Assembly (NCBI GenBank): GCA_020137815.1
Contig: CM035353.1
Location: forward strand, 2,434,982 to 2,498,981
Direction of reading: 5' to 3'
Length of the DNA stretch: 64,000 nucleotides
From: Hormiphora californensis
Lineage: Eukaryota > Ctenophora > Tentaculata > Cydippida > Pleurobrachiidae
Below the pieces are notes generated by a model. The model worked only from the letters and a program-made list of their open reading frames with translations. It was not told the DNA's origin and made no database searches. Below are positions 61,960 to 64,000 of this stretch, one piece after another (positions within the stretch are counted from its first letter, which is position 1; each line of letters starts with the position of its first letter). The position numbers and the translations under genes are program-made.

Positions 61960-62028
61960 CCCTGCTATGCCTTTTTACAAAGTAAAAAGGCATCCGGGTG
62001 GATGCCTTCGGCATCCACCCGGGCAGGG
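61960..62028. repeat. Nested T-shaped palindrome
   Basis: Two perfect side-by-side hairpins, 61967-61993 (12-bp stem, loop AAA) and 61994-62022 (13-bp stem, loop TTC), are enclosed by CCCTGC (61960-61965) and GCAGGG (62023-62028). Together they can form a three-way junction. Confidence 0.85.
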
Positions 62029-62544
62029 AAAAAATGGAAAAAAAGATGAAAGTTTTCTGATCACAAGAAAAAACTCATCCGCGCGCACACAACTTTCTGG
62101 GTGAACCGGACACCCTGGTCACGTCAAAATGCACTGTGGCGCGCGGAAGAACCCTCTTTATGCTCTGCCGTGCGTTACAGGTGCACGCAGTGCACCTGGG
62201 TGTCCGGCCGAGCTTCCGACACCTGGCTGGCGCGCAAAATCGACAAATTTCGCAGTTTTTCACCGATTTTTTTTCAAATTCTTTTTGTTTTTTTTTTTCC
62301 ATTTTTCTTCTTTCTCTCCCCGTCTTTTTGGTCTGGGTGTCCGCGGACACCCGGACACCACGAGCGCCGTCCCCTGCCGCCAAACCACTCAACCGTTTTG
62401 GCTAATTCAAAGTTTATCTGGTAGGAAATGTCAAGGCCTACCCAACCAAACCCCAGCCCTACCCCTAACCCCACTTTAGCCACTAACCCTAAAAAACCGT
62501 TTTGTCAGCACTCCACGAACACCCAGATTTTAACGCTGCCCTAT
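62029..62544. other. No gene recognised
   Basis: A T-rich run (62270-62310), a 'gtccgcggacacccggacac' palindromic stretch near 62339-62358, and a short segment resembling the end of the 59634-60170 element at 62519-62534. Open frames are low-complexity. Confidence 0.5.
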
Positions 62545-63504
62545 AAAGGTCGCGCGGGCAATTATGGTGAAAATTGGCCAATCTACAAACATTATTCGGG
62601 AATCCTCAACATATTGGCCAATACTTCGCTGGATGCGCAATAGATTGGCCAATCTTCGCTGGCCATGGCTGAATTTCACAGCTTGTTTCGCGCGCACACA
62701 CCCAAGATAACTGTTTCGCGCCCCACGTCTATGCTCCACTCGATGCTCGCCAATCCCCCATTCCCCGGTAAATAGGGATCAGCCGATGAATGCTATTTGA
62801 ATAATGTTACTTTGCTGGCAACATGCTTCCAATGAATTCAATAACATGCACATGTGAATTGAGATGATCAAATTATGAAATGTTACTTTTCGGTAATCTG
62901 TACAGTCTTATCGGTGCGTGATACTATACTGATGTTAGGGATCAGATGATTTGAAAAGTAGACACCAAAGGATTGCAGAATAACCCGGAATTTTGTGATT
63001 TTAGCATAACGGGAACCATTTCCCATCCCCATGGCGCCCTTTTAGGGACCAAAACGAGTGTCAGGGCCAGAGTGTACTCGCGAAATCCGGTCCACGGTCT
63101 CTGCTCCCCCACGACTCTCTCGACAGACACAAATTGGGTCGAGGAGAGTTAAAACTTCCTCAGAAAATATTCAGTGTTTTTGAATGACCGATATGAAAAT
63201 TCAATTAAATGATATATATACCAAACTAAAATTTAAAATTACAAGAGCGGATTTGGCTCAGTTGATAGCAGCTTGTCTGTCCACCCTCAGGGCGTCGGGT
63301 TCGAGACCAGAGCATCGACCCTTTTTCCAATTTTTTAAAAACATTTTTGAAATTGCACAAGTAGTGAATAGATTGGTTCAATCGAAAAATAAGAATGAAC
63401 TGCCCCATTTTCAAATTAGAAAACACTTTATATGAATTTCATAAATAAAAACCACCGTAATCCGGCTATAATCGTTCATGAGCGATTAAGATAAGTTATT
63501 TGAA
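62545..63504 (+). repeat. R1 right-end copy D
   Basis: Starts at 'aaaggtcgcgcgggcaatta' (equivalent to 4001) and runs colinear with copy A to the TC tract, with scattered small indels. Confidence 0.9.
63247..63320 (+). repeat. tRNA-derived SINE-like module, copy D
   Basis: Same A box and B box as at 4689-4761, differing by an inserted C after 'cttgtctgtc', followed by a T run. Confidence 0.6.
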
Positions 63505-63505
63505 A

Positions 63506-63506
<1 letters not shown>

Positions 63507-63540
<34 letters not shown>

Positions 63541-63561
63541 CCACTCTCTCCTTTCTCCCAT

Positions 63562-63631
<70 letters not shown>

Positions 63632-63720
63632 GCACACTCTCTCTCGTCGTCTCTCCGTCTCTCATCTCTCACTCTCTCTCCTCTTCTCTTTCATCCTTCA
63701 CTATCTCAGTTATCTCTCAC
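63507..63720 (+). repeat. (TC)n microsatellite at the R1 right end
   Basis: Interrupted TC repeat. The open frame across it is an artefact. Confidence 0.95.
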
Positions 63721-63836
63721 TCTCGCGTTTGCACATTGTTATCAATCACCTTGTTAAAACTGGAAAACTACAGTAAGTAACTCGAGTACTCCAGTACCCA
63801 GATCTCTCAGTTCTCAAATTTGTGAACTGAGACAAC
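63716..63836 (+). repeat. R1 downstream segment (copy near 63.8 kb)
   Basis: Matches 32325-32440 closely and shows that the R1 repeat continues beyond its TC tract. Sequence after 63836 is unique in this window and contains an AGCCGTACT/AGTACGGCT inverted pair. Confidence 0.75.
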
Positions 63837-64000
63837 TCGTCCACCGTGCGATGGTTTCGAGGTTCATTCAGTAAATAGCCGTACTGGTGTCGCGAACTCC
63901 AGTGTTTTTCTCCAGTAAGGTAGCCGTCGAACTTGAGTTCAGTTCAGTACGGCTGTTTTCCCCTTAGGGACCCAAAAGATGTTAGGTGGTGGCGTGTGCT

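Overview
This is a eukaryotic nuclear window, most likely from an invertebrate animal. Evidence: spliced genes with short GT-AG introns, dense families of miniature inverted-repeat elements, (TC)n/(GA)n microsatellites, truncated retroelement tails, and a SWIM/YqaJ plus DDE_4 transposase pair of a kind known from animal genomes. A 100-N scaffold gap lies at 5236-5335. I cannot name the species or phylum from the sequence. Exon boundaries were read by hand from splice signals and reading phase.

Layout. 1-4943 is a composite repeat (called R1 here) with a zinc-finger-like coding remnant and a tRNA-derived module. R1 recurs as a long, indel-rich copy at 25166-30145, an essentially identical fragment at 38470-39322, a right-end copy at 62545-63504, and a short inverted piece at 36498-36620. 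From the gap to about 32.3 kb I find no credible gene. This part has broken frames, homopolymer runs and noisy tandem duplications, so it may be poorly polished. 30.1-32.3 kb is a strongly strand-asymmetric low-complexity block. 35.5-39.4 kb holds remnants of at least two kinds of retroelement plus R1 fragments.

39.7-53.4 kb is the best-preserved part and carries four spliced genes. In order they are: (1) a C2H2 zinc-finger protein with a C-terminal ULP1-like (C48) cysteine protease, + strand; (2) a SWIM zinc-finger protein with a YqaJ/lambda-exonuclease-like C-terminus, + strand; (3) a DDE_4 transposase of 345 aa in seven phase-consistent exons with a complete D-D-E triad, + strand; (4) a protein with a RING-like half domain and a complete C4HC3 PHD finger, - strand, missing its 5' end. 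Genes 2 and 3 are bracketed by inverted repeats of about 170 bp (43026-43190 and 48750-48927). Each outer end abuts a TA dinucleotide, which delimits a 5.9-kb two-gene DNA transposon. The family resembles, to my recollection, ISL2EU/IS4EU. The protease and RING-PHD genes flank it within a few kilobases. The set suggests a transposon, possibly with SUMO/ubiquitin and chromatin-linked accessory proteins, but membership of genes 1 and 4 is inference only.

53.4-64 kb is mainly fold-back and miniature elements: a 307-bp-arm palindrome at 53773-54403, a 1.15-kb fold-back at 60773-61918, a 78-bp TA-flanked element at 54721-54798, and unusual perfect hairpins with three-base loops (60253-60367, 61967-62022). 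The window ends in another R1 copy and its TC tract.
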